Below the pieces are notes generated by a model. It was not told where the DNA came from. It saw only the letters and a list, made by a program, of their open reading frames with translations, and ran no database searches. This document shows, one piece after another, positions 1 to 5,017 of a stretch of 5,044 nt of DNA. The position numbers and the translations under genes are program-made. This stretch comes from Acidobacteriaceae bacterium. Its GTDB lineage: Bacteria; Acidobacteriota; Terriglobia; Terriglobales; Acidobacteriaceae. Location of the stretch: NCBI GenBank assembly GCA_003151875.1, contig PLYW01000269.1, forward strand, positions 1 to 5,044. Reading direction: 5' to 3'. Position 1 is the stretch's first letter. The number at the start of each line of letters is the position of its first letter.

Positions 1-149
1 ACTTCTAGCAAGAGGTCGTCCCACTGTTTCAGACCCTGCTTATTGATTACGTCCGCATCATGCAGTTTCTCGCGCTGATTCTGGTCGGCCTTCCTTTTCT
101 GTTCGGCCAGCGATTCCTTCATCTCTCGCACAAAGTCTTGTCGTGTCAT
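1..149 (-). CDS. Hypothetical charged protein, N-terminal 49 codons (runs off the left edge)
   Basis: An open frame reads leftward from an ATG at 149-147 without a stop to the window edge, giving 49 complete codons. It begins MTRQDFVREMKESLAEQKRK and is dominated by Lys, Glu, Asp, Gln and Arg. There is no signal peptide or membrane segment, and it looks like a soluble helix that could form a coiled coil. I do not recognise the family and assign no function. The start is well supported: GGAGGTGAT, a full nine-base complement of the usual bacterial 16S rRNA 3' end, lies immediately upstream at 158-150. A candidate promoter is at 168-196. The gene lies downstream of the csp terminator on the same strand, so it is probably transcribed on its own. 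The C-terminal part is outside the window, so total length is unknown. Confidence 0.72.
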   Translation of the reverse strand, partial: MTRQDFVREMKESLAEQKRKADQNQREKLHDADVINKQGLKQWDDLLLE

Positions 150-158
150 ATCACCTCC
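150..158 (-). promoter_or_regulatory. Full-length Shine-Dalgarno of the left-edge gene
   Basis: On the minus strand GGAGGTGAT directly abuts the ATG at 149-147. All nine bases complement the canonical 16S rRNA tail (ATCACCTCC). The GGAGG core is only 4 nt from the start codon, slightly shorter than usual. It is the main evidence that the truncated frame is a real gene. Confidence 0.7.
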
Positions 159-167
159 GCTTCTCGA

Positions 168-196
168 ATCATACTCACGCATGAAGCAAAACTGAA
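168..196 (-). promoter_or_regulatory. Candidate promoter of the left-edge gene
   Basis: On the minus strand TTCAGT (196-191) is followed by 17 nt and TATGAT (173-168). The -10 matches five of six consensus bases and the spacing is ideal, but the -35 is weak. Transcription would begin near 161, leaving a short leader of about 12 nt that contains the Shine-Dalgarno sequence. The assignment is by eye only. Confidence 0.35.
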
Positions 197-295
197 CATC
201 AAATTTGCACCTAAGAGCGAGGTTCATCAGATATCCCGTTCTCAATAGGCGATAGCCCAACAGGATTGTATTGCGCGCCCGGCAAGACCTGCGCA

Positions 296-324
296 ATAAA
301 AAACCCAGCCTCGCGACTGGGTTT
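296..324 (-). terminator. Intrinsic terminator of the cold-shock gene
   Basis: Read on the minus strand, AAACCCAG (324-317) pairs with CTGGGTTT (308-301) around an 8-nt loop. The stem is followed by a run of T (six in total at 303-298) and then ATTG. This is a standard Rho-independent terminator 22 nt after the csp stop codon. The plus strand has no T-run after the hairpin, so it acts in the minus direction. Confidence 0.85.
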
Positions 325-345
325 CATAAAGTCAGAACAAGGACC

Positions 346-555
346 CTACTGGACCCTCGTCACGTTGCCTGCTTGCGGGCCCTTCTGACCATCGACGATC
401 TCGAACTCGACCTGGTCGCCTTCCTGCAAGCTCTTGTAGCCTTCAATGTTGATCGCACTGTAGTGCACGAACACATCCGAACTACCATCCTCACGGCCTA
501 TAAAGCCAAAGCCTTTCGCGTTGTTGAACCACTTTACGGTCCCTTTCAGTCTCAC
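346..555 (-). CDS. Cold-shock domain protein (CspA family)
   Basis: This is a 69-residue single cold-shock domain, the normal length of the family. It begins (M)RLKGTVKWFNNAKGFGFI. The RNP1 motif KGFGFI is at residues 14-19 and RNP2 VFVHY at 28-32; these carry the aromatic residues that stack on single-stranded RNA or DNA. The C-terminal GPQAGNVTRV strand is also typical. Family members bind cytoplasmic mRNA and melt secondary structure, in cold adaptation or in constitutive growth. The start is GTG at 555-553 because AGGAGG (569-564) lies 8 nt upstream and family homology begins there. The frame stays open upstream to a TTG at 684, but that extension has no family resemblance. The gene appears monocistronic, with its own terminator and a long candidate leader. 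I cannot say whether it is cold-induced or constitutive. Confidence 0.95.
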   Translation of the reverse strand: MRLKGTVKWFNNAKGFGFIGREDGSSDVFVHYSAINIEGYKSLQEGDQVEFEIVDGQKGPQAGNVTRVQ

Positions 556-563
556 TTCTTCTT

Positions 564-569
564 CCTCCT
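564..569 (-). promoter_or_regulatory. Shine-Dalgarno fixing the GTG start of csp
   Basis: AGGAGG on the minus strand lies 8 nt before the GTG at 555, which is optimal spacing. No ATG is available nearby. This site decides between the 69-residue product and an in-frame upstream extension that would start from a TTG at 684. Confidence 0.8.
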
Positions 570-678
570 GGCAGAGCCCTTCAGCATCCCCACCCCGAGG
601 ATGCCGGTCTGGAATTGCGTCAATCAGGTTGAGCCCAGAAGCCAAAGTCGATGGAGGAGTTCTTCCTAGATCACATCT

Positions 679-705
679 GGCCAATTGGATTGGCCTGTTG
701 AACAG
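679..705 (-). repeat. Paired palindromes in the csp leader (CCAAT/ATTGG)
   Basis: Two perfect inverted repeats adjoin. GGCCAAT and ATTGGCC (679-685 and 689-695) flank a 3-nt centre, so the transcript could form a 7-bp hairpin with a 3-nt loop. CTGTT-G-AACAG (695-705) is an 11-base palindrome that shares one base with it. They lie about 125-150 nt upstream of the csp start, near the 5' end of the proposed leader. Bacterial cold-shock proteins, such as B. subtilis CspB, are known to prefer ATTGG (Y-box core) sequences in single-stranded nucleic acid. Autoregulation through this element is therefore possible, but it is inferred. Confidence 0.5.
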
Positions 706-714
706 CGTGCTTCA

Positions 715-743
715 AGTTTGCTCCCGTGGGGTGGTGTTGTCAA
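715..743 (-). promoter_or_regulatory. Candidate csp promoter
   Basis: On the minus strand a perfect TTGACA (743-738) is followed by 17 nt and CAAACT (720-715). The -10 keeps the important second A and final T but matches only three of six bases. Transcription would start near 708, leaving a leader of about 150 nt before the GTG, similar to the long leader of E. coli cspA. A good -10-like TATACT at 752-747 has no convincing -35 upstream. The rest of the 268-nt gap between csp and the Nudix gene shows only the palindromes listed separately. Confidence 0.4.
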
Positions 744-779
744 CAGAGTATACAGACTGAAGCCCCATTTCGAGCGGGT

Positions 780-803
780 CTGGGCGTCCGGGCTCCGGCC
801 CAG
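780..803 (-). terminator. GC-rich hairpin after the Nudix gene (weak terminator candidate)
   Basis: CTGGGC and GCCCAG (780-785 and 798-803) form a 6-bp outer stem with further C/G pairing inside. It begins 20 nt beyond the Nudix stop codon. No T-run follows on the minus strand, so it is not a classical intrinsic terminator. It could stabilise the mRNA 3' end or do nothing. Confidence 0.3.
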
Positions 804-823
804 CCAACGCCTTGACGAGTATC

Positions 824-1450
824 TCACTCCAGCGATGACCCACTGCGGAGATTTTCCGCCAGCCACAAAACCGAGGCGATCGTCTTGCCATCGCAAATCT
901 CGCCCGACCGGACCATCGCCAGCGCCTGAGACAAAGGCGTCAGACGGCACTCGATAGATTCATCTTCTTCGGGCTGTGCATCGCCTGCCGTCAGCCCACG
1001 AGCGAGGTACACCGTCATGGTCTCGTCCAGAAAACCCGGGCTGGGATAGAAGAACAGGGCCTGCTTCCACTTGGCGGCGCGATATCCCGTCTCCTCCAGC
1101 AGTTCGCGCTTGGCCCCGGCAAGGGCTTTCTCCCCGGGATCGACGCGGCCAGCAGGTAGTTCCCAAAGATAATCCTCCGCCGCATAACGGTACTGGCGTT
1201 CCAGCAGAACGCGCGGCTCCGGACCGCTATCGTCTACCGCGAGAATGACGGCCGAGCCGGAATGCCGCACCACGTCGCGGCGCGTAACAATTCCGCCCGG
1301 CTCGCGCACACGGTCGGAACTGACGCTGAAGACGGGCCCTTTGAACACAGTTTTCGACGAGAGGACCGCGGCCTTCTTCGCCCCACTGGATGTTTTCCTC
1401 AATTTGCGGCTGCTGGCTAGCTTTCTCGACTGGTGCTTTTTTGATGGCAT
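824..1450 (-). CDS. Nudix hydrolase, ADP-ribose pyrophosphatase type
   Basis: This is a 208-residue cytoplasmic Nudix protein. The complete Nudix box occupies residues 101-123: G101, E107, R115-E116, E119-E120 and G122 all fit the Gx5Ex7REUxEExGU pattern that binds the catalytic metals. Upstream, VFSVSSDRVREPGG and ERQYRY, and the downstream prolines P136 and P138 (13 and 15 residues past the box), resemble ADP-ribose pyrophosphatases of the NudF type, which split ADP-ribose into AMP and ribose 5-phosphate. E143 in the FLDET loop is a candidate catalytic base. The exact substrate is inferred, and other nucleotide sugars are possible. The ATG at 1450-1448 is chosen because earlier in-frame codons encode no family sequence. 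Residues 1-28 form an unusual Lys/Arg/Ser-rich tail ahead of the conserved domain. The gene is divergent from the membrane protein gene. Confidence 0.93.
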   Translation of the reverse strand: MPSKKHQSRKLASSRKLRKTSSGAKKAAVLSSKTVFKGPVFSVSSDRVREPGGIVTRRDVVRHSGSAVILAVDDSGPEPRVLLERQYRYAAEDYLWELPAGRVDPGEKALAGAKRELLEETGYRAAKWKQALFFYPSPGFLDETMTVYLARGLTAGDAQPEEDESIECRLTPLSQALAMVRSGEICDGKTIASVLWLAENLRSGSSLE

Positions 1451-1459
1451 GGTCTCACC

Positions 1460-1465
1460 ACTATA
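1460..1465 (-). promoter_or_regulatory. Candidate -10 element of the Nudix gene
   Basis: On the minus strand TATAGT ends 9 nt before the ATG at 1450. It matches five of six -10 consensus bases. If used, transcription would start only about two to three nucleotides before the start codon, giving an almost leaderless mRNA. No convincing -35 is seen. A weak GGTGAG could otherwise act as Shine-Dalgarno if a longer transcript exists. Confidence 0.35.
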
Positions 1466-1509
1466 AGGCAGTGGCCGCGAGTTTTCGTAACGGGCGCAAC
1501 CCAAACTGC

Positions 1510-1528
1510 GGAACATTTCCTGCAGGAA
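1510..1528. repeat. GGAA/TTCC operator-like palindrome between divergent genes
   Basis: TTCCTGCAGGAA at 1517-1528 is a perfect 12-base palindrome. A further GGAA at 1510-1513 makes a second inverted pair with the first TTCC (GGAA-CAT-TTCC). The motif lies near the middle of the 134-nt region between the Nudix and membrane protein genes. The position suits a regulator acting on both promoters, but no regulator gene is in the window and no family match is claimed. Confidence 0.4.
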
Positions 1529-1584
1529 TCCGTACTGGTAAGTGCGCGCGGGCGAATCAAGCCCAAAGTCATCGGGAGGAGAGC

Positions 1585-2118
1585 ATGAACACACTGGCCA
1601 ACCCCGCTGGCTCCCCGAGGCGGGCAGACAGCATCGACGTGCTCGCCGCGGGATGCGCAACCGCGTTCATCGTGATTCTTGGGATCAGTGCCTATTGGGA
1701 CCGCACCATTCGCGTGCTCCATGTATTCGAGTCGCTTCCCTACCTGGTGGCTGCAGTGCTCTGTCTTCGTCACCACAAGTTTGGATACGTGCTCGGTGCG
1801 GCCAGCGGCGCCTTTTGGTTGTGGACGGCGGGCACACTGACCACCTTTGTCCGCAACGGCTTTGAGCGCGTGGCAATGCTGTTTCGTACCGGGCACGTTG
1901 ATCGTCCGGATATTCTCCTCGCGGCGCCGGCAGCTTGCGTCACGGGCGGTCTGGTGCTTTTCTCGCTGTGGGGCTATTTCCGCGTTCGAAACAAATCGTG
2001 GGGCGATGCCGGCCTGTTCTTAGCGGCAATAGGCGTGGTGGCCGGCTTCTTCGTGGCGATCTTCGTCGCCTTTGCTCCCCGGTACCTCGGCATGTTTAGA
2101 CACCTCTTCGGCAGCTAG
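1585..2118 (+). CDS. Hypothetical multi-pass membrane protein
   Basis: This 177-residue protein has four to five predicted membrane segments, at about residues 19-38, 45-61 (short), 67-90, 109-131 and 142-165. A short polar N-terminus (MNTLANPAGSPRRADSID) and small basic loops (RVRNK near 133-137) complete it. It has no signal peptide, catalytic motif or known domain that I can recognise, so no function is given. The ATG at 1585 is preferred over earlier in-frame codons because GGGAGGAG (1574-1581) is placed just upstream and the hydrophobic pattern starts after it. The upstream frame overlaps the divergent Nudix start and looks non-coding. It is followed 70 nt later by the DUF2520 gene on the same strand. 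Co-transcription is possible but not needed, because that gene appears to have its own promoter. Confidence 0.82.
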   Translation: MNTLANPAGSPRRADSIDVLAAGCATAFIVILGISAYWDRTIRVLHVFESLPYLVAAVLCLRHHKFGYVLGAASGAFWLWTAGTLTTFVRNGFERVAMLFRTGHVDRPDILLAAPAACVTGGLVLFSLWGYFRVRNKSWGDAGLFLAAIGVVAGFFVAIFVAFAPRYLGMFRHLFGS

Positions 2119-2142
2119 CGGCCAGAGAAGCGGTGCGATCTG

Positions 2143-2169
2143 TTCGCGTAGCGCGTCGATCCGCGCGAA
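2143..2169. repeat. GC-rich inverted repeats upstream of the DUF2520 gene
   Basis: GCGCG and CGCGC (2151-2155 and 2162-2166) flank a 6-nt TCGATC centre. TTCGCG (2143-2148) is an alternative partner for CGCGAA (2164-2169). The repeats fall at the -35 region of the proposed leaderless promoter and 25-50 nt after the upstream gene's stop codon. They could be an operator, or an mRNA 3' hairpin without a T-run. In GC-rich DNA such repeats also arise by chance. Confidence 0.35.
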
Positions 2170-2172
2170 ATC

Positions 2173-2181
2173 TGCTATTCT
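2173..2181 (+). promoter_or_regulatory. Extended -10 promoter for a leaderless DUF2520 mRNA
   Basis: TG-C-TATTCT is an extended -10 element ending 7 nt before the GTG at 2189. That spacing places the transcription start at or within a base of the start codon. No Shine-Dalgarno sequence precedes the GTG, which agrees with leaderless translation. The hexamer 17 nt upstream (GCGTCG) is not a useful -35. Confidence 0.45.
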
Positions 2182-2188
2182 GCCCGCC

Positions 2189-3067
2189 GTGCCTAAACAA
2201 TCGCATTCCTCGGGTCCCCTGACAGTCAGCATCGTGGGTCCGGGGAATTTAGGAACGGCGTTGGCGCTGACGTTGCCGGCCGCAGGCTACGTGCTGAAGT
2301 TCATTGCCGCTCGCCCCAAGAGCATCGCCCGCCGGGAGACGAAAGGCCTGGCGCGAAGGCTGAACGCGCGCTTGGTCGCGCTGGGCCAAGAGCCACTCGA
2401 CAGCGATTTGGTCTGGATCACTGTCCCCGATGACGCAATTGCCGCAACCGCCCTGCGACTTGCGCCAACCCAGGACTGGTCGGGGAAGATCGTCTTCCAC
2501 TCCAGCGGTGCGCTGACCAGCGACGCTCTGGCTCCGCTGCGCAAGCAAGGAGCCAAGGTCGCGTCGGTGCATCCCGGCATGACCTTTGTGCGCGGTCCGG
2601 CGCCGCTGATGTTGGGGGTGGCATTTGCGGTCGAGGGCGATCCGGCTGCCATCCGCGTGGCTAAACGAATCGTGGAGGACGTGGGCGGCACCACGTACGC
2701 GATAAAGAAGCGCAATAAGGTGCTATATCACGCTTTCGGCAGTTTTGCCTCGCCTCTGGTGATCGCCTTGATGGCTTCGCTGGAGCGCGTGGCGCAAGCC
2801 GCTGGGATCAGGTCTGACGACGTCAAGACCATGATGGTGCCGCTGCTGGTGCAGACGCTGCGCAATTACTTGCAGCACGACGCCGCGTCAGCTTTCAGCG
2901 GCCCTCTGGTACGCGGAGATGTCGCCACGGTTCGCCGGCATCTGGAGGAGTTGAAGGCGATTCCCGAGGCCCGCGCTGTGTACATCGCGTTGGCGAGCGC
3001 CGCGGTAAAGAATTTGCCAGTGAAAAATCGTAAGGCGATGGAGCGGGAACTGAAAAGTCGCGAGTAG
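2189..3067 (+). CDS. DUF2520 Rossmann-like NAD(P)-binding protein (COG5495 type)
   Basis: This is a 292-residue, probably cytoplasmic protein. An N-terminal Rossmann fold begins with TVSIVGPGNLG, whose glycine motif is at residues 17-22. VFHSSGAL (102-109) and SVHPGMTF (126-133) follow. The C-terminal helical DUF2520 domain shows YHAFGSFASP (180-189) and SGPLVRGD (237-244). This order and length match the family annotated as Rossmann-like plus DUF2520, related to 6-phosphogluconate dehydrogenase/ketopantoate reductase-type oxidoreductases. Its substrate is not established. The GTG at 2189 is chosen because the Rossmann strand begins 11 residues later and the earlier in-frame ATG (2072) lies inside the previous gene. 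No ribosome binding site is visible, but an extended -10 ends 7 nt upstream. The S10 peptidase gene follows 76 nt downstream. Confidence 0.9.
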   Translation: MPKQSHSSGPLTVSIVGPGNLGTALALTLPAAGYVLKFIAARPKSIARRETKGLARRLNARLVALGQEPLDSDLVWITVPDDAIAATALRLAPTQDWSGKIVFHSSGALTSDALAPLRKQGAKVASVHPGMTFVRGPAPLMLGVAFAVEGDPAAIRVAKRIVEDVGGTTYAIKKRNKVLYHAFGSFASPLVIALMASLERVAQAAGIRSDDVKTMMVPLLVQTLRNYLQHDAASAFSGPLVRGDVATVRRHLEELKAIPEARAVYIALASAAVKNLPVKNRKAMERELKSRE

Positions 3068-3080
3068 CGCCTCGTTCCGC

Positions 3081-3112
3081 TGGACACACCCGTTCCGAAA
3101 CTGTTTTAGAAT
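3081..3112 (+). promoter_or_regulatory. Weak candidate promoter of the S10 peptidase gene
   Basis: TGGACA (3081-3086, five of six consensus bases) and TAGAAT (3107-3112, five of six) lie upstream of the gene, but the 20-nt spacer is longer than usual. Transcription would start near 3119, leaving a leader of about 25 nt containing the ribosome binding site. Confidence 0.25.
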
Positions 3113-3143
3113 GTCGCAATACGATTAGTTTGCAGGAGCTCAA

Positions 3144-4802
3144 ATGCGTTCTCTTTTCTTGAACCTGGCATTGTTACCAGCCTTACTGATTCCGGCGTTG
3201 GCGCAACAGCCAGATTCGCCCCAGAGCGAGCCCAAGTCCGAAACTCAGGCCAAGACGAACCCAGTACCGAAGAAGGCGCAATCGCCGCCGGCGAAGTCCC
3301 CTGAGACCCCCGCGGCGACGGAAGAACCAAAGCCAGAGGCGGCCAGGGAATCCGGCGACAAGGCCAAGGACAAGGAAGAGCACTTCGACATGACCGAGGC
3401 GGCCCCGATTGTGACCCATCACCAGATCACGGTGACCGGCAAACTCCTGCACTACACGGCCACCGCCGGACGCCTTCCCATTAAGCGCGCGGACGGCAAA
3501 ATCGAAGCCGAGATGTTTTTCGTGGCTTACACTCTGGATGGGCACGAGGCCAATAAGCGCCCGCTGACGTTTGCCTTCAACGGCGGCCCGGGCTCGTCGT
3601 CGATCTGGTTGCACATGGGAGCGCTGGGGCCCAAGAAGGTGGTCCTGCAGCCGGATGGCTTCATGCCGCCCGCACCTTACCGCCTGGAAGATAATCCCTA
3701 CACGCTGCTCGACAAAACCGATCTGGTGCTGGTGGACGCGATTGGCACAGGATTCAGTCGCGCGGGCGATCCCGAGATGTTCAAGAAGTTTTGGGGAGTG
3801 ACAGGCGACATTGAAGCATTCAGTGAATTCATTCGTCTCTACATCACGCGCAATGAGCGCTGGACCTCACCTCTCTACCTGCTGGGTGAAAGCTATGGCA
3901 CGACGCGCTCGGCCGGAATCGCGGGATACCTTGCCGACCATGGCATTTCCTTCAATGGAATTACGCTGCTCTCCATGGTGCTGAATTTCGAGACCCTGAT
4001 CAGCAACAAGACCAACGACCAGGCCTATGTGTTCCTGGTGCCTTCGTTCACCATGATTGCCGGATACCATCACAAGCTGGCGCCCGACCTTGCTCAGGAC
4101 ATGAACAGGGCGCGAGAGGAATCGCAACGCTGGGCCTCCACTGAGTATGCGCAGGCGCTCGACAAAGGAGACGCCCTGACGCCGGAAGAGCGGCAGAAGG
4201 TCATCAGCCAGTTGGCGCGCTTTACGGGCCTGACCCCTGAGGTTGTCGATCAAGCGAATCTGCGCATCGATGTGCGCAAGTTTACTCATTACCTGCTGAT
4301 CGACCAGAAACTGCGCGTGGGCCGCCTGGATGGGCGCTATACCGGTCCCGACCCCAACGGTCTGCTGGACACCCCGTACTATGATCCGACCGGATCAGCC
4401 ACCACTCCGCCCTTCACCTCGGTGTTCAACAACTATGTGCGAACGGAGCTGGGTTATAAGACTGACATGCCGTACTACGTTAGCGCCCCGACGGCTGGGT
4501 TTGAGAAGTGGGATTGGGGATCGAGCATTCAGGGCTTTCCCGACACCGCCTCGGCGCTCCGCCAGGCCCTGGTGAAAAATCCTTACCTGAAGGTGTTCGT
4601 GATGGAGGGCTATTACGATCTGGCCACGCCCTTCGCCGCCGCCAATTACACCATGGAACATCTCGATATCGGGCCGAAATATCACCAGAACATTTCCTTC
4701 GCCACTTACGATGCGGGACACATGGTGTATCTGCCCATGGATGGTCTGAAGAAAATGAAGAGCGATGTGGTGAAGTTCATGGAGATGTCGGGGGCGCAAT
4801 AA
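3144..4802 (+). CDS. Secreted serine carboxypeptidase-like protein (peptidase family S10)
   Basis: This 552-residue exported protein has a type I signal peptide at residues 1-20, with likely cleavage after ALA. Residues 21-80 form a Pro/Lys/Glu/Ala-rich linker. The alpha/beta-hydrolase domain follows. The oxyanion and substrate loop NGGPGSSS is at 146-153, VDAIGTGFS at 197-205, the nucleophile elbow GESYG at 248-252 (Ser250), the triad Asp492 in YYDLATP and His526 in AGHMVYL. S10 enzymes remove C-terminal residues from peptides, usually at acidic pH. An aminoacyl-ester or acyltransferase role is known for some relatives. Compared with yeast carboxypeptidase Y, two residues of the carboxylate-binding network differ and there is no cysteine. 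The ATG has AGGAG (3134-3138) 5 nt upstream. The product probably acts in the periplasm or outside the cell; there is no lipobox. Confidence 0.93.
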   Translation: MRSLFLNLALLPALLIPALAQQPDSPQSEPKSETQAKTNPVPKKAQSPPAKSPETPAATEEPKPEAARESGDKAKDKEEHFDMTEAAPIVTHHQITVTGKLLHYTATAGRLPIKRADGKIEAEMFFVAYTLDGHEANKRPLTFAFNGGPGSSSIWLHMGALGPKKVVLQPDGFMPPAPYRLEDNPYTLLDKTDLVLVDAIGTGFSRAGDPEMFKKFWGVTGDIEAFSEFIRLYITRNERWTSPLYLLGESYGTTRSAGIAGYLADHGISFNGITLLSMVLNFETLISNKTNDQAYVFLVPSFTMIAGYHHKLAPDLAQDMNRAREESQRWASTEYAQALDKGDALTPEERQKVISQLARFTGLTPEVVDQANLRIDVRKFTHYLLIDQKLRVGRLDGRYTGPDPNGLLDTPYYDPTGSATTPPFTSVFNNYVRTELGYKTDMPYYVSAPTAGFEKWDWGSSIQGFPDTASALRQALVKNPYLKVFVMEGYYDLATPFAAANYTMEHLDIGPKYHQNISFATYDAGHMVYLPMDGLKKMKSDVVKFMEMSGAQ

Positions 4803-4907
4803 AACGGTTGGTTTCGCTCCCGGGCGCCTCTCCCATAGCACGGGCGCGTCAGGCGATGTGACGTGACTTCCTACTTATGCAAGTGATTGATAGCAGGATG
4901 GTTGAAC

Positions 4908-4982
4908 TGGTAGCGCTACCGGGAATCGAACCCGGGTTTGAAGATTGAGAATCTTCCGTCCTAACCCCTAGACGATAGCGCC
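4908..4982 (-). tRNA. tRNA-Glu (anticodon CTC)
   Basis: The minus strand folds as a complete 75-nt tRNA including an encoded CCA (4910-4908). The acceptor stem GGCGCTA pairs with TAGCGCT. The D arm is GTC/GAC, the anticodon stem GAAGA/TCTTC encloses loop TTCTCAA, the variable loop has four bases, and the T arm CCGGG/CCCGG encloses TTCGATT. The anticodon CTC (plus-strand 4947-4949) reads GAG. The first acceptor pair is G1-U72 and the discriminator is A73. The gene sits about 105 nt beyond the S10 stop codon and is transcribed towards it. I see no partial copy of its 3' end that would mark an integrated element. Confidence 0.95.
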
Positions 4983-5008
4983 ACTCGGGTGGATTGCGAC
5001 GAAATCCG

Positions 5009-5017
5009 ATTATAACA
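5009..5017 (-). promoter_or_regulatory. Extended -10 promoter of tRNA-Glu
   Basis: On the minus strand TG-T-TATAAT is a consensus extended -10 element. Transcription would start near 5002, about 20 nt before the mature tRNA 5' end. No good -35 is seen at 16-18 nt, which the extended -10 could compensate for. Confidence 0.6.

Noticed and set aside
271..669. 132-codon plus-strand open frame across csp
   Set aside because: It is antisense to the clear cold-shock gene, begins with TTG without a ribosome binding site, and crosses the csp terminator.
556..684. N-terminal extension of the cold-shock protein to an upstream in-frame TTG
   Set aside because: The added residues do not resemble the family, while the GTG at 555 has AGGAGG at 8-nt spacing and gives the usual length.
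1451..1660. Longer start for the Nudix protein
   Set aside because: The extra 70 residues would run through the divergent intergenic region and into the start of the membrane protein gene, with no family similarity.
2072..2188. Upstream ATG start for the DUF2520 protein
   Set aside because: It lies inside the preceding gene and adds 39 residues ahead of the Rossmann fold with no family character.
3073..3097. Direct repeat CGTTCCG, two copies 18 nt apart
   Set aside because: Two 7-base copies upstream of the S10 gene are within chance expectation and match no element I know.
3183..3614. 143-codon minus-strand open frame inside the S10 gene
   Set aside because: It is an Arg/Leu/Gly-rich shadow of the Pro/Lys-rich linker and early catalytic domain. 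The plus-strand frame carries the real motifs.
4821..4847. Direct repeat CGGGCGC, two copies 20 nt apart, after the S10 gene
   Set aside because: It is a short GC-rich repeat with no hairpin or T-run, so it is not a terminator or attachment site.
4803..4982. Possible integration site at the tRNA 3' end
   Set aside because: No duplicated tRNA 3' segment, integrase or foreign gene is present. The neighbour is an ordinary S10 gene.
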